Source: Sabellastarte sp. h YS-2021
Taxonomy: Eukaryota; Annelida; Polychaeta; Sabellida; Sabellidae
Assembly (NCBI GenBank): GCA_964017235.1
Contig: OZ024927.1
Location: forward strand, 55,309,293-55,373,292
Direction: 5' to 3'
DNA: 64,000 nt
Below the pieces are notes generated by a model that had not been told where the DNA came from, did no database searches, and saw only the letters and a list, made by a program, of their open reading frames with translations. This document shows positions 21,293 to 33,473 of this stretch, in pieces. How positions within the stretch are numbered: the first letter of the stretch is position 1; each line of letters opens with the position of its first letter. Made by a program: the position numbers and the translations under genes.

Positions 21293-21723
21293 TTGGTTGT
21301 TGCAACTAAACCACAACCACTACAAATTTTGACAGGGAGATAGATAACCATAATAGCTAAGTTGCTTTGAAATTGGTGTAATTCCATCTGTTTGTTTGTC
21401 TGTCTGTTAACATTTCCATTTCCGGACTCTAACTCGAAAATGCTTTGTCCAATCAAATTCAAACTTGACAGGGAGATATATCACCATCATAGCTAAGTTG
21501 CTTTTGAAATTGGTGTAATTCAGGCCGTTTGTTTGTCCGTTTACAGCATGGATGCAATTATGTAACCTAGATTACAAGTTTTACATTTCTTAGCACATCT
21601 AACACATTTACCTTAACTGGGTGACCTAACATTACTTTCCTTATTTCTAAATTTAATTACAGCAGTCGCTAACCTTATTGCTGCCTGCACAACCTGCCTT
21701 TTGGGGCATTTCTGACCCTCTTG
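21293..21723 (+). mobile_element. Helentron-like family U copy 2, short
   Basis: This short copy shares the U right end (CTTATTGCTGCCTGCACAAC, then CTTTTGGGGCAT, then GACCCTCTTG) and two core units (TGACAGGGAGATA, CACCATCATAGCTAAG). The left hairpin is diverged (TGGTTGT at 21294-21300 pairs with ACAACCA at 21313-21319). It has two units where copy 1 has seven, so array length varies between copies. Confidence 0.6.
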
Positions 21724-22270
21724 TTTTTCTCTTTTGCTACATGCTTTTATGACATCTTGTTCTTTATCTGTAAAGTTCTTTGTATCTGGATCTTTTAAAT
21801 CTTACCACATAGCATGTTTAAACATGCTAGCCTTTTTTGGTGCTGGACACCTAAAACTAATTGGCAATTTTTCGTAACTTTTGAAAGGAACTATCTGATA
21901 TAGATTCCACACTGAACAGGAGTATAATATTCTCTGCTTCAGCCCGTGATATGTTGTACTTATGGTTTTACAAATTCTGAATTAGTTTTGCACACATTTT
22001 AAACTGAAATTTAACAAGTTTTGTAAAATCTTGATAACTACAAAATAAATTGTTCTGTGTCTGATAAATGTTAAATTACTGGCTCCTTTCTTCTGTTTGC
22101 ACTACAGGCTTACTTTAGGATTATGTAAACAATTTGTCAGCCATTTGTAAACAGTTTACTCTCTTGAGAGTGTTAAAGATTTATCCTATATCTAATGAAA
22201 AGGAATAATAGTTTTTTGGAACAACCTGGCCAATGTGGCATACAACAGGATATGTCAGTATCCTGGTAAT
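21724..22270. other. unique DNA, no feature seen
   Basis: AT-rich stretch between two elements. I find no reading frame, splice pattern or repeat that I can support. Confidence 0.4.
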
Positions 22271-22414
22271 TATATCCCCAGACGAAAGTCAGGGATATAT
22301 TGGATTCAGGTCCGTCGCGCCGCCGCCGCCGCCGCCGCCGTAGAAATTTCCTTGTGGACGCGATAACTCAAAAACAAATTAATATTTTTTTTTCAAACTT
22401 GGTACACATGTTAA

Positions 22415-24330
22415 GGGTGCCCAAAGGAAGATCCCTATTTTAAGGTGACCTTAAACTCCCAGTAAAAAAGAACTTATGGCCACCTTAAGGTCAGAAATTG
22501 CACTTTTGGCCACTTAGAGCCCTGTAGGTCACAAACTATGATGCTCAGCTGGCTGAAATTTTACCTGACAACACATTAATATGTTCTTAGTACATGTGCC
22601 GAAAATTATGACTTTAAGTTGAGGAGAAAATTGTGTTTGAGGCCCATAAATACCCCCACTTAGGGATTTTTTGCTATACTTTTCACATATTTTGCCCTAT
22701 AATTTGGAAGTGATAATTCTGATGAGTCTCAAACTGCGCTAGGTATAACTTTGATATGTAATCCTTGTCTGTAGAAAATTTTAGGGCTGTAGGTTTACCC
22801 AAAGGGGTCGACTTAAGGTCTCAAAAGTGCCCACAGAGACCCAATTTATGCACTTTTTGCCACTTTCAAGCACTGTAGCTTTCAAACTATGTCTCTCATC
22901 TAAGTTAAATATGATCTGGGAATATATCTATGTGTTTTCTTATATGTGCCCCAACATTTAGGCCTTTAATAGACAGTTAACCTGTGTATCAGGACCATAA
23001 ACACCCACCCGAGTGACCCTTATAAGACATTTTTCACATCTTTTTCCCTGTAACTTGGAAATGGTAAGTCTGAGAAGTTTCAAACTGTATTAGATATATA
23101 TTCTGTGTGTAATCTTAGTATGTAACAGATTTTAAGTCTGAAGCTTTAATTTTGAAGGTCAAATTGAGGTCTCTAAAAGGCTCCCAAAGACCCAATATTT
23201 GGACTTTTTGCTACTTTTAAGCCCTATGACTGTCAAACTATGTGACTGATAGAGCTCAAATCCTATCTGAGAAGATATTAGTATGTTATTTTTATATGTG
23301 CCAAAAATTAAGGCTTTAAGAAGACATTTAACCTGTGTATGAGGACCATAAATCCCCACCCGAGTGACCATTTTTAGACATTTTTCACATATTTTTCCCT
23401 GTAACTTGGAAATGGTAAGTCTAAGAAGTTTCAAACTGTATTAGATGCATATTCTATGTGTAATCTTAGTATGTGACAAATTTTAAGTCTGAAGCTTTAA
23501 TTTGAAGGCCACATTTAGGTCTCTAGAAGGCCCCATAAAGACCCAGTATTTGGACTTTTTGCCAATTTTAAGGCCTGTGACTGTTAAACTATGTGACTGA
23601 CAGAGCTGAAATCTCATCTGGGAATACATTATTATGTTCTTTTTACATGTGCCAAAAATCAAGGCTTCAAGTAGACATTTAACCTGTGTATGAGGACCTT
23701 AAACACCCACCTGAGTGACCCTTTTAAGACATTTTTCACATATTTTGCTCTGTAACTTGGAAATGGTAAGTCTGAGAAGTTTCAAACTTTATTAGATACA
23801 TATTCTATGTGTAATCTTAGTATGTAACAAATTTTAAGTCTGAAGCTTTAATTTGAAAGCCACATCGAGATCTCTAAAAGGCCCACAATGACCCAATATT
23901 TTTACCACCTTTAAGCCCTGTAACTGTTAAACTATGTGATTGATGGAGCTGAAATCCCATCTGGGAATGCATTATTATGTCCTTTTTACATATGCCGAAA
24001 ATCAAGGTTTTTAGTAGACATTTAACCTGTGTATGAGGGCCATAGACACTCGCCCAAGTGCCTTTTTTGACATTTTTTCCGTATTTTGCCCTGTTATTTG
24101 GAAATGCTTAGTGTGACAAGTCTTAAACTGTATTATATATAATTTTTGTTTGTTATGTATGTCCCCCAAAAAGTTTCAGATCTGTAGTTTAATTGCTAAG
24201 GTCTCTTTAACAATTGTAAAATGCCCACAGAAACCCAATTTATGGATATTATGCCACTTTAAAGCCCAGTAACTGTCAAACTATGTGGGTTATAGAGCTG
24301 AAATCTTTGAATTTTTAAAAGGAAATGCCT
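22415..24330 (+). repeat. tandem array of about 350-bp units in X copy 2
   Basis: The units come in the same order and with nearly the same sequence as 11380-13270. Small differences include an extra 'TAAGTTAAATATGATC'-like insert near 22900 and a short deletion near 23900. This shows block duplication by transposition rather than independent amplification. Confidence 0.88.
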
Positions 24331-24965
24331 GTCTATTTAAATTTTGAATATTAATAATGTTATGGCTATCTTAGTCTTTTAAGAACTTATTTTTGTGTGT
24401 TATACCTCTGCTTGCTGAGTTTTTCACTTTTTAAAATGAAACTGGTTAAACATATTCAAGTAGACAAAATGGACACTTTAAGTGAGCTTTAAGTCCCAAT
24501 ATTAATGAAATTATATCCTTATGTAGTAAAACTAGGGGATTTTTAACCCTCAACTAGCCCAGTTTTATTCAACTTGCCTCAGTTAATTTTGGCACAGCTC
24601 CTACAGTTATGAACTCATTTCAGTTGATAATCACATACTTAAAATTCTCAATTCTTTTTGTATTTGAGTACCCCTTTTATATAGATTGTTTGTTTACCAT
24701 TTATGCTCAACCCACATCCCCCACCCGGATTCCCCCCACCCACCTCTGGGACCTCCAGCTATATTGAGTGACACTAAATAAACAAAGGTATTTAATGATA
24801 TCAGATGAGAAACAAAGAACTCAATGGAGTTGCAGATCTTGTGTAATAGTGAGAGAGGTGTGGAGAAGGGGAGAGGGGTGGGGGTGGGAGGTGGTGGGCT
24901 TCATTACATATAACACAAAGGGGAGTCAGAACTGAGATTGTGTCACATATTTAGGTTGCATATAT

Positions 24966-26236
24966 GGGAGACGGAAAAAACCCCTCACAAAATGAGCTCT
25001 CAGGAGAAAACCCCTCAGGAGAAAACCCCTCAAAAGTCTCCTGTGGAGAAAACCCCTCACCCTATTTTGGGGCTTGTGGAGAAAACCCCTCATGTTATTT
25101 TCAGGCTTGTGGAGAAAACCCCTAAACTTAAAAAGCCCTCATTTTTTATTTAACCCTATATTTTTATTTAACTTGTACTCAAGCACCCCATCCTATATTC
25201 TATTTTCAGGCCTGTGGATTGGAACTTTTGACATTTTAAATTGAATTCAAATGTGATTCTAATTTTAAAAAAATGTTGTCCTTTGTTGTAAAATCTGAAA
25301 ATATATACAAAGAATGCTTTTCTTTGAAATGTGCTCAGGATTGCACTACTCAGGTGATTGATCACTTTGAATTGAAGATGAATATTATGTTTTGGTCTAT
25401 TGTTTCAAAACTTAAATCAGTGGACAGAATTAAAACTGTATACATTAGCATATATAAACAATCAAACATGTCCCCTATTGTGTCACTTTCAAGTATAATA
25501 TAAAAAGAGGGGTTTATACTTGTCCCTTTCATAATTGCAATTAAACTATTTAGCCCACTATTCTAGGGCTATCATCAGGCAGTATAAACTCTGGCATATC
25601 AGCTTAACTCTGGCTTGTCAGTAATAAGGTTTGAGACACTGCATTAACAGTATGGCTTCACTGGCAGTGAGTGGATAGAAATAAGTAGAAGCTATTCTAA
25701 TCCTCAAATGACCCTAATGCCTAAATTGTATGTACAATTGTATTTATGTGCTCATTCAGTGCTGATATATTTCATTCCATTTAAATATTATATTCATGTA
25801 CTGTCATTTATATGCTATATACTTATAATAAAACCTTGCACACATTTAGCTGAATAAAGAGTTTTATGAAGCTTAAATAAAGTGCATCATTGGTTTTTCC
25901 CCAAATTTGGGTTAAAAAATAATATTGCCCAGTATTGCCCACTTTTCAAAGTGCTATGTGATTTTAATGTGATTTTAAAGGTGTGTATGACTTAATAAAA
26001 TTCTTCTTTGTTATACATGATTTTCTATGTGTAAATGAATGAATATTCCAAATTTCCAAAATGAGGGCTTTTTATAAAGTTGAGGGGTTTTCTCCACAAG
26101 CCTGAAAATAACACGAGGGGTTTTCTCCACAAGCCCCAAAATAGGGTGAGGGGTTTTCTCCACAGGAGACTTTTGAGGGGTCTTCTCCTGAGGGGTTTTC
26201 TCCTGAGAGCTCATTTTGTGAGGGGTTTTTTCCTGG
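24966..26236. mobile_element. inverted-repeat element S nested in X copy 2
   Basis: Two arms of about 175 bp are inverted copies of each other (about 24970-25145 and 26060-26236). Each arm is made of repeats of AGAAAACCCCTCA, reversed as TGAGGGGTTTTCT. X copy 1 at about 13908-13925 provides the uninterrupted site. The interior (about 25150-26050) is AT-rich with no transposase seen. No clear target duplication is visible and about one base of the host is unaccounted for, so the superfamily is unknown. Confidence 0.7.
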
Positions 26237-26669
26237 ACCACATATATAGGTATAGAGGAAATGAATAACTGAAAACAATTTGCAAATTCTAAAAATAATA
26301 TAATAAAATAATAATATAAATAATTTTTTTTTTAAATAATATTTTATTTGTGAACAAATATAGAAACAGATATGCGCTTTTGGGATTATGAATTTTAGAA
26401 TGGACATTGAATCATCAATCATTTAAATACTTTGAAGGAAGATTGAAAAATATGATGAGTTGAGTTAAAAATAATATTTTATTTGTCAACAAATATAGAA
26501 ACAGATATGCTCTTTTGGGATTATTATTTTAGAATGGACATTCAATCATCAATCATTTAAATACTTTGAAAATAGGTTTAAAGTTATCATTGCAGGAAGA
26601 TTGAAAATATAATTTGAGTTATGTATTCGGCGTCTGGGGATACACCATCTTCCTTGGGGAGATATAAAC

Positions 26670-27445
26670 GAATGTAGGACGTTTCGGCCACGGACGTTTC
26701 GGACTAGGACGTTTCGGACTAGGACGTTTCGGCCACGGACGTTTCGGCTCGGCCATTTTTGAGGGTGGACGTTTCGGCCAAATATATTTTTGGATCAGGT
26801 TTTCAATGATTAAACATGCAAATAATACAACTGTGATAACAACATTTATTGTACAACCTTTCCCACATTTTATAACAATAATATAATAACATTTTACACA
26901 ATTAAGCTATATACATAAACTTCAGATCACACAATTCAGAGTCATTTTAAATGTTTGGCTGACCACCTCTCAGGTTATGGCTTACACCCCGAAGGAAGTC
27001 TGGTATGGACTTGCGGCCTTTACTGCACAAAAAGACCAGGAAAGGGTTTAAAGATGAAATAGCAACTTGACAAAGGTTAAGTTTGCTGATATAAGTGGAG
27101 AATGATAATATTCCATTAAATGTGTAAAAATGAGATGTTTGATGATTGATAATCACAAAAAGGGAAACAGTCTGCCTGTTTCCTCAACTTGATCAAAGAA
27201 AATTGTGCAGACACTGCTTTCCTTAAACCATAAAAGGTTTGCTTTCACAGCTCTCCTTTCAAGTCACTTAGTGATATAGATTTTCCCTTTTTGGACACAA
27301 GGACATTAAAAGATGTTCTTATTATATAAATCTCCTAAAAATATAGATTTGGCCGAAACGTCCACCCTTAAAAATGGCCTGGCCGAAACGTCCGTGGCCG
27401 AAACGTCCTAGTCCGAAACGTTCTAGGCCGAAACGTCCGTCCACC
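26670..27445. mobile_element. inverted-repeat element W with 8-bp target duplication
   Basis: The 776-bp insertion is flanked by ATATAAAC on both sides (26662-26669 and 27446-27453). X copy 1 has a single ATATAAAC at the matching place. Both ends carry inverted GGACGTTTCGGCC blocks in tandem (GGACGTTTCGGACTA variants). An 8-bp duplication is typical of hAT elements. There is no transposase, so this is a MITE-like non-autonomous element; the hAT label is inference. Confidence 0.75.
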
Positions 27446-27583
27446 ATATAAACAGAGTAGATTGATGTGCTGAAGTTCATATAATAATGGGTAATTATGT
27501 TTTAAAAAATTCCCGATCAAAACCTGTGGCGTGAGTGATGACCTGTCTGGGGATATGTTGGCGCCGAGTTGGCCCAATCTAGT

Positions 27584-29040
27584 TTCAATTATGTATAACT
27601 TCTTTGCCATTTTGAATTTAAGTAAAATGATTTCTCTTTCACTACATGCTGTGTATTACATCTTGTTCTTAACCTCTAAGGAGGTGTACAGATGTTATAT
27701 ATCAAATCAAATCCTGCTTTTGATGCATAGTGGAATAAGAACCTCTAAATAGCTTCATGATTTGGTTCCAGTTCTGGCTAACTTCCACTTCAAGGCACAA
27801 AAATATTGCTATATTTTTTTTCTGATATTGGGACCTCAAAATGGTTCATGCTTATACTTTGATTAGAGTTCTACAAAATTGTACCAGTTCAGCTTGTCCA
27901 CAATCTTCTGTGCTTGTATTTGTTTTTGCATTTTAAATCCTTCTGCTAAGACTGCTGATCCAGTGCATGACAGATGGCGTTTGGGGGTTTGTTTCATTGA
28001 AAAGATTGTTCTTTCGTTATTGATAGCTTGACCACTATATGTCTGTGGATGATGTATATTATAGCTGATAGTTTTGTGATACATAAGAGGTCATAGTGTT
28101 GATACAATATTGCACTTCTTCATGTTAAAGAAAATGTCACTTAGAACTTCACTTGGATTAGATTTATCACATTAGTTCTATATTACAAAGATTACAGTGA
28201 ATAGACATATATACTACAATAAATTTTGTTCAAATTATTTCAGTGCCACATACATTGTAAATCTCTAATGTGTAGTGAAAGAAAACATTTTTACATTAAT
28301 CAGTAATTATTGGTTGCGTATCCAATTATAAAATGATTTTGTTCATTAATTTTGATGGGAAACCAAACCAAATATTCACTATATTCTCTGCATCTTATTC
28401 ATTACCAGAAAATTGGATTTAATAATATCAGTGTGTGCCTTTTCTCATCCACTAAAGTGCTGTTGCCTTTAGTCTAATATCAAGGAAAAGGTCACATGGA
28501 TTTGTAGAAGCTTTACTAACAGTTGTTCATACGATTCAATTTATTTTTGCAGTGGTAGGATATAATAGACCTGTACTTTAATGGTAACATAAATGAAAAT
28601 GACACGATTTCATGTACATAGTTGTACTGTCAGTTTCATAGTGATAATTATCTTAAACAGTGTAAGTCTGTTGCTTAATGCCACGACCATCCATCATGTA
28701 TACATTGTGACATTTACTGTAAATAGTTATACAAGGGGGAATAATTTATTGTAACTGTTGCTCTGTAAAGGTTCAACATCTTCTGTACTTTTGTGCTTGG
28801 TTATTTTGTACATGCTGTTTTAAATAGCCATATGAACTATGATAATGTAATACACGTTCTTGTTGATTATATAGGTGTAAATACTGTTTACAAATCATGT
28901 ATTCACAAACTTCTGTATGAACAGATTTGTACAACATTCCTTCCTGTGTATCACTTGATTATTATTTTCTATTTATTTACCTTTGGTATAATTTTACAAA
29001 ATAAACTTTTAAAAGTGTGGGGTTTCTTTTATCTTTGACC
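27584..29040 (+). other. unique DNA, candidate 3' UTR of an unseen gene
   Basis: Non-repetitive AT-rich sequence ends in AATAAA (29000-29005) followed by a GT-rich stretch (GTGTGGGGTTTC), as at a cleavage site. It contains three matches to the Pumilio site TGTANATA (28613-28620, 28718-28725, 28876-28883). No coding exon is visible upstream in the window, so this is a suggestion only. Confidence 0.3.
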
Positions 29041-29316
29041 CTTCCTACTAGGTCAAACAGTCCATGTTCCTTATACCCTTTATATCTCCTACAGTATTGG
29101 TCCTGGAGGTTTGGGATGTCAAAAGAACTTCATAACTTCCAAACATTTTCAAGTCTAATACTCTGGGCAGACTAAATGCAAACTTATGGACCACTTCCAA
29201 ATCTATTTCTGTGTCAAAAACAGGCAAGGCATGATTCTAAAACAGGAACACAACAGCATATCAGATATAGAAATACTCTTAGTGGGCTTAATCCATGCAC
29301 ACGCTGAACCTAATGG

Positions 29317-30770
29317 GGGTGTTCCACTGGGGCCGACCTGTCGGCAACTAAGCATTTTTTAAGAGCAACGTTTACATAGTCGGAAAGGGGCGGTTGTATT
29401 TTCCCGGCTTGTCACGTTGGGTCAGCAAAATATCATATATGTTGATATTTCCCCGACCCTCCCCGACTCTTCTTACAGACCATGGCCCCGCCCACCTGGT
29501 AACCAACTTGTCCTGTCACTTCCCGTTTTGTCTTATCACTTCCAGTCTTGTCCTTGTCACATCCAGGCTTGTCCCATCATGAAGCCGGCTTGTCTTTTGC
29601 AACTTAGTACTGCTCTTTTTTCACTCCATTTCCAGCATGATGTGAGGTGAAGATATGTCCAAAAATTACGTTATGAATGACACAAAACAGTGCAAATGTT
29701 CATAACTTTGAAGTTTACAGATAGTAAAGGCGACCATGTATGATGCAAGTAATTAATAAACGAGTGTTTTATTTGGTCACAAAAATCAAATTGTCTGGCT
29801 ATTTCACCAGAGCAATTTCTGAGGTAAAAGAGGATCAAGTGTTGACCAATAGACAAATAGAGAAAATTAGGTCAAGGACAGCCGACAAACTATTTGGATC
29901 CCATCACATGTTAATTTTTCTCGCTGTAAAACCCGTAAGCAATTTTTGGGAAAAAGAGGGATTACGTGTCGACCAATCAACAAATCTAAAACTAGGTCAA
30001 AAGTAAATATTTGGATCCCATCACGTGACCAGAACTACATAGGGTCTTTCCCAGAAGCTCGAAATTGGAGTATAAAAGGCAGCTGCAAGCAGGAGGGGTT
30101 TCATTGTCCTGTGACATATTGTCAGAAGCACTTTTCCCTGTGCTTGTTTGCTCAGTTTCTTTCATTTTTAATGAAAATTTGCTATTTTAAGTGGATTTTT
30201 TGGTCATAATCTGAAGCAGTCATACATTGATTTATTCCTTATAAAATATTGCAGCAAAAACCTGGAAATTATAATTAAAATAACAAAAAAGTAAATTTAG
30301 ACGTTCTTGTCACGTGATGGGATCCAAATATTCAGCCTTGACCTAGTTTCAGATTTGTTTGTTGGTCGACACTTTATCCTCTTTCTCTCCCCCCCCCCCC
30401 CCCTCCCCACCCAGAAATTCATCAAAAACTGTAATGGCAATACCGACTGCAAGTCTGGTCGTGGTGATTCTGTATGTTTCTCCAGTCCTGTCTGTTTGTC
30501 AGTATGGCTTGTCAGGACTGGCTACGGCTTGTCGGTTATAGGTTTAGGGCTTGTCCTGGTAGTTTCAAGACTAGTCCTGTACAAAAAATTCCCAACGAGA
30601 AGGCAGGTCGGCCTCTAGTTCCGGACAAACCTGGATGTATCATGTCCTGTCGGGGAGGTGAAACTGACCCAGATTTTACCCGCCCTTTTTTGTGGATTTT
30701 TGCCCCCGACTTTTGCAGCTGACCATAGAGTCGTAGGATCGGCTGTAGGGTCGGCTCCAGTGGAACACCC
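29317..30770. mobile_element. terminal-inverted-repeat element V
   Basis: The left end GGGTGTTCCACTGG and the following GGCCGACC match the reverse complement of the right end (GGTCGGCTCCAGTGGAACAC plus CC, 30749-30770) with one mismatch in 22. Subterminal tracts on both sides are rich in CTTGTC repeats. Inside, a block with GTCGACCAATCAACAAATCT and GGATCCCATCACGTGACC recurs inverted near 30305-30375 and in weaker direct form near 29840-29910. There is no transposase, and I could not define a target duplication. Confidence 0.65.
30017..30100 (+). promoter_or_regulatory. possible TATA-box promoter inside element V
   Basis: GGATCCCATCACGTGACC (with the palindrome TCACGTGA) is followed about 40 bases later by TATAAAAGGC (30071-30080). 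A TATA box with an upstream CACGTG site is promoter-like. No open frame of note follows, so the target, if any, is unknown. Confidence 0.3.
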
Positions 30771-31970
30771 GAAGACCTTGTTATGCAGGATTAATTAAAA
30801 ATTTCCAATTTATTACTTTAAAAAGAGATTATAAGGGTAGCTCTGACACTTGGTCATCCTGACTCAACACATGGGACTATTTTTTATACTTAATATGCCT
30901 TCAAAGGTTCCACACCTCAAGTGTAAGCTTCCTTTTAGTGCCCCAACCAATATACACAGGTCCCTCTCTGGATCTGTGATGCCCATGTTATATCATGTGA
31001 TCTAGCCAGTGGAACTGTCATAATGACATTACAGACAATCCATAGTTCTACCCATGATATACCTTAGCTCTACTGGTCAAATAGGCATTTCTATATTGGG
31101 TTTGGATTAACTTTAGATTATTTTAAATCAACCTTTCAAAATGGATTAAATGTTTAATAAAATATAATTGAATTTGCTGCAAATAATCCAAAATTTAACT
31201 TGGGAATATTGATTTAATGGAAACATTAGTTAAGCCATTGGTTTGTAAACTTAAAGTTTTGGTTGAGCCCAATCCTTCTGTGTGAATATGGCTCCTGTGC
31301 TTGGCCACATTGGATTATTTGTTCTGCTGCCACTGATGCCAATCAGTGTATAGAGGTTTTCCCTTGTTCTCTCGGGGAAAAGTTTTGATCCTCAGTTTTA
31401 CAGCACATATTCTGTGCTTCATAGTTCCTACTTAAAAAGCTTGTATTGGAATAATTATAGCCTCCTTTTCTAAACAAAATATCTGGCACAGCTGTTTTTG
31501 TTAAATAATCAAGACTGCCTTCTGCTATAAGCATACATATATTTGACCTTGAAGCTCAGTATAGTACCCCACATAAGCAATTTTGGTATAATGTCTATAC
31601 TTGTCATGTTATTTGCCATTTTTCACCTTGTGTTTCTCATTCAAGTTCAAACAGGATTAGACAACCATTGAAGTGCCAATCTGTAGGAAATCATGGTTTG
31701 AGAATCATTTGGCGTCCTCAGATTTGGCCTTGTATTTAAGGTCAAATATGGTCGACCAAACTTGAAAGTGCCTATGTCATCTTAAATTATTATTGGTCAC
31801 AAAGATTTGGAATATGAAACTAACCTATAAAAATCATGGGCTGGAAATTTTTAGAACAGATGATGTTCAATTTGACTTTGTGCCCATCATAGAAGAGTGT
31901 CCGTATCTCACTATCAATCCTAGAGGTTTGCGATGTGAAATCCACTTGTATTTTGTTATTGTAATTGTTT
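30771..31970. other. unique DNA, no feature seen
   Basis: AT-rich, no repeats recognised and no convincing exon on either strand. Confidence 0.4.
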
Positions 31971-31974
31971 AAAT

Positions 31975-32387
31975 ATCCCTTGACTCAAGGAATTTTAACT
32001 CAAATATTCCTGAACTGACAAATGGCCTTGAAGCCATCCAGGTGTGGATGGGAAAGAAACTAAAACTAAAACCCAACAAAACTAAATTTATTTTAATCAG
32101 TGATAATTGAACTGCAAATTGTTTGAAATTATCATTCCCTGTAAGTCTCCTTGGCAATATCATGGAACCGGCTAACTTCGTTAGAAACCTTGGTGTCAGC
32201 CAGGATGCTGACAACTTAATGCAAAGATATGTGGCTAATTTATGTTGTGTATGCTACTACCATCTCCGGGAACTACGGAGGGTTCGTAGGTGCCTAACCA
32301 ATGCAACAATTGTAAAGGTGGCAAATGCCATGGTCAGCAGCCATCTGGACTACTGCAACTTCCTGCTTTATCACAAAAAGAAAGACA
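31975..32387 (+). pseudogene. CR1/L2-like LINE reverse transcriptase fragment, 5' part
   Basis: Translated pieces match the region after the RT palm domain of CR1/L2-type LINEs: LEAIQVWMGKKLKLKPNKTK, then NFVRNLGV, then CYYHLRELRRVRRCL and SSHLDYCNFLLYH. The 5' portion of the element, including the catalytic core, is absent. A frame change and stop lie near 32105. The fragment is cut at 32387 by the Q copy 3 insertion and continues at 45241, where the reading frame resumes exactly. Confidence 0.75.
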
Positions 32388-32759
32388 ACTAGAAAAATGT
32401 TTTTGCTAACAAAAACAAAGCATCCCACTAAGGTTAGATGTTTTATAGTATAAAGTAGAAAAAGGTTTTTGAAAAGAAAAACATGCAGCGCTGAGAGAAG
32501 AAGCTAAAGTTAAGCAGACAGTGTGGAAGTTTATGCATTAACATGAAAGAAAAATGTAAGCTTTATTTTGTTTTCTATGGTCATAAATTGTGTAAAGTTA
32601 ATTTAATAAATGCTATAGTTTGTAAGAAGAGTAGTTTTAAAGTAGATATAAGGCAAAACCAGAAAATCTGCTATTTTATGACCCCAGTTTGACCCGTAAG
32701 AAAGGGTCGGGGTAAACCTGACTGGCAATATAGACTCTCCATATATGGGGTAGCATGAC

Positions 32760-33470
32760 CACAAAACTGGGTTGAAAGCCCAAGAAGCAATTATGAGAGG
32801 GATCAAAGACCTTTTCCATATGATAAACTCAACTTTGAAGCAACTTTTCTAAGCAGCAGATGTAAAATTTGCTAAAATCACTATGTTTTATAGTTAAATC
32901 AATGACATTTTCCATTTCCACAAAAATTCAAGACCCGTGTCAGAATTTTAAAAATTCAAATTTTTTTCCAGAAGAAATAGTCCTTACTGCTAGGGGTGCA
33001 AGGAATCACAAAATTGTGAACCGAATCGATTTGCAAATCAAGTTTTGTGAACCAGATCAATTCATGAATCGACTTGGTTTAAAAAAAACTTCAATCTTGA
33101 TGCTAAATATTTTGTCAGTATGAATATCAATGTCTTACTACTATATCAGGCATTTAAAGGAAAATTTGCTAAAGAGGAAGTTGCAACTCAATAAAAGCCT
33201 TTCTCAGATTCTAGCACCTTTTTTGATGTTTTTACATAAAACAGCTTGTCACTGCCATAAATCGAAGCTAATATGTGTAGTTCCTTTCATTTGGGAGGCC
33301 TTTATGAGGAGTACCCACCTAGCTCAAACAGGCTCAGACTGAGTGATTGGTCTTCAAAAGAGGTTGGGAAGTTCTAATTGCAGTTAAATTTGTTTCCACA
33401 GACATGATTCACACCAGAGTTTGTCTTATATAATTAAAGAAGCTCCCACAAGGTCAGAGAACACACTCTT
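32760..33470. other. unique sequence inside Q copy 3
   Basis: About 700 bases with no match to Q, T or DIRS and no gene I recognise. It is either DNA captured by the Helentron-like element or the remnant of another insertion. Confidence 0.4.
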
Positions 33471-33473
33471 AAA

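Larger units (their letters stand above)
22271..27583 (+). mobile_element. Helentron-like family X copy 2, carrying two nested elements
   Basis: It is very close to X copy 1 from the hairpin through the 350-bp array and flank to the CTAG end (27579-27582). It carries only one 3' segment. Two later insertions split it: S at about 24966-26236 and W at 26670-27445, both absent from X copies 1 and 3. The GCC run near the 5' end is longer than in copy 1. The flanks fit insertion between two T residues with no duplication. Confidence 0.75.

Noticed and set aside
24938-25153. Open frame with repeated EKTP motif
   Set aside because: It is the translation of the repeated AGAAAACCCCTC blocks in the arm of element S, not a protein gene.
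30307-30722. Overlapping frames of 60-103 codons with Pro-rich segment
   Set aside because: They lie in element V over a poly-C tract and CTTGTC repeats; no conserved domain is seen.
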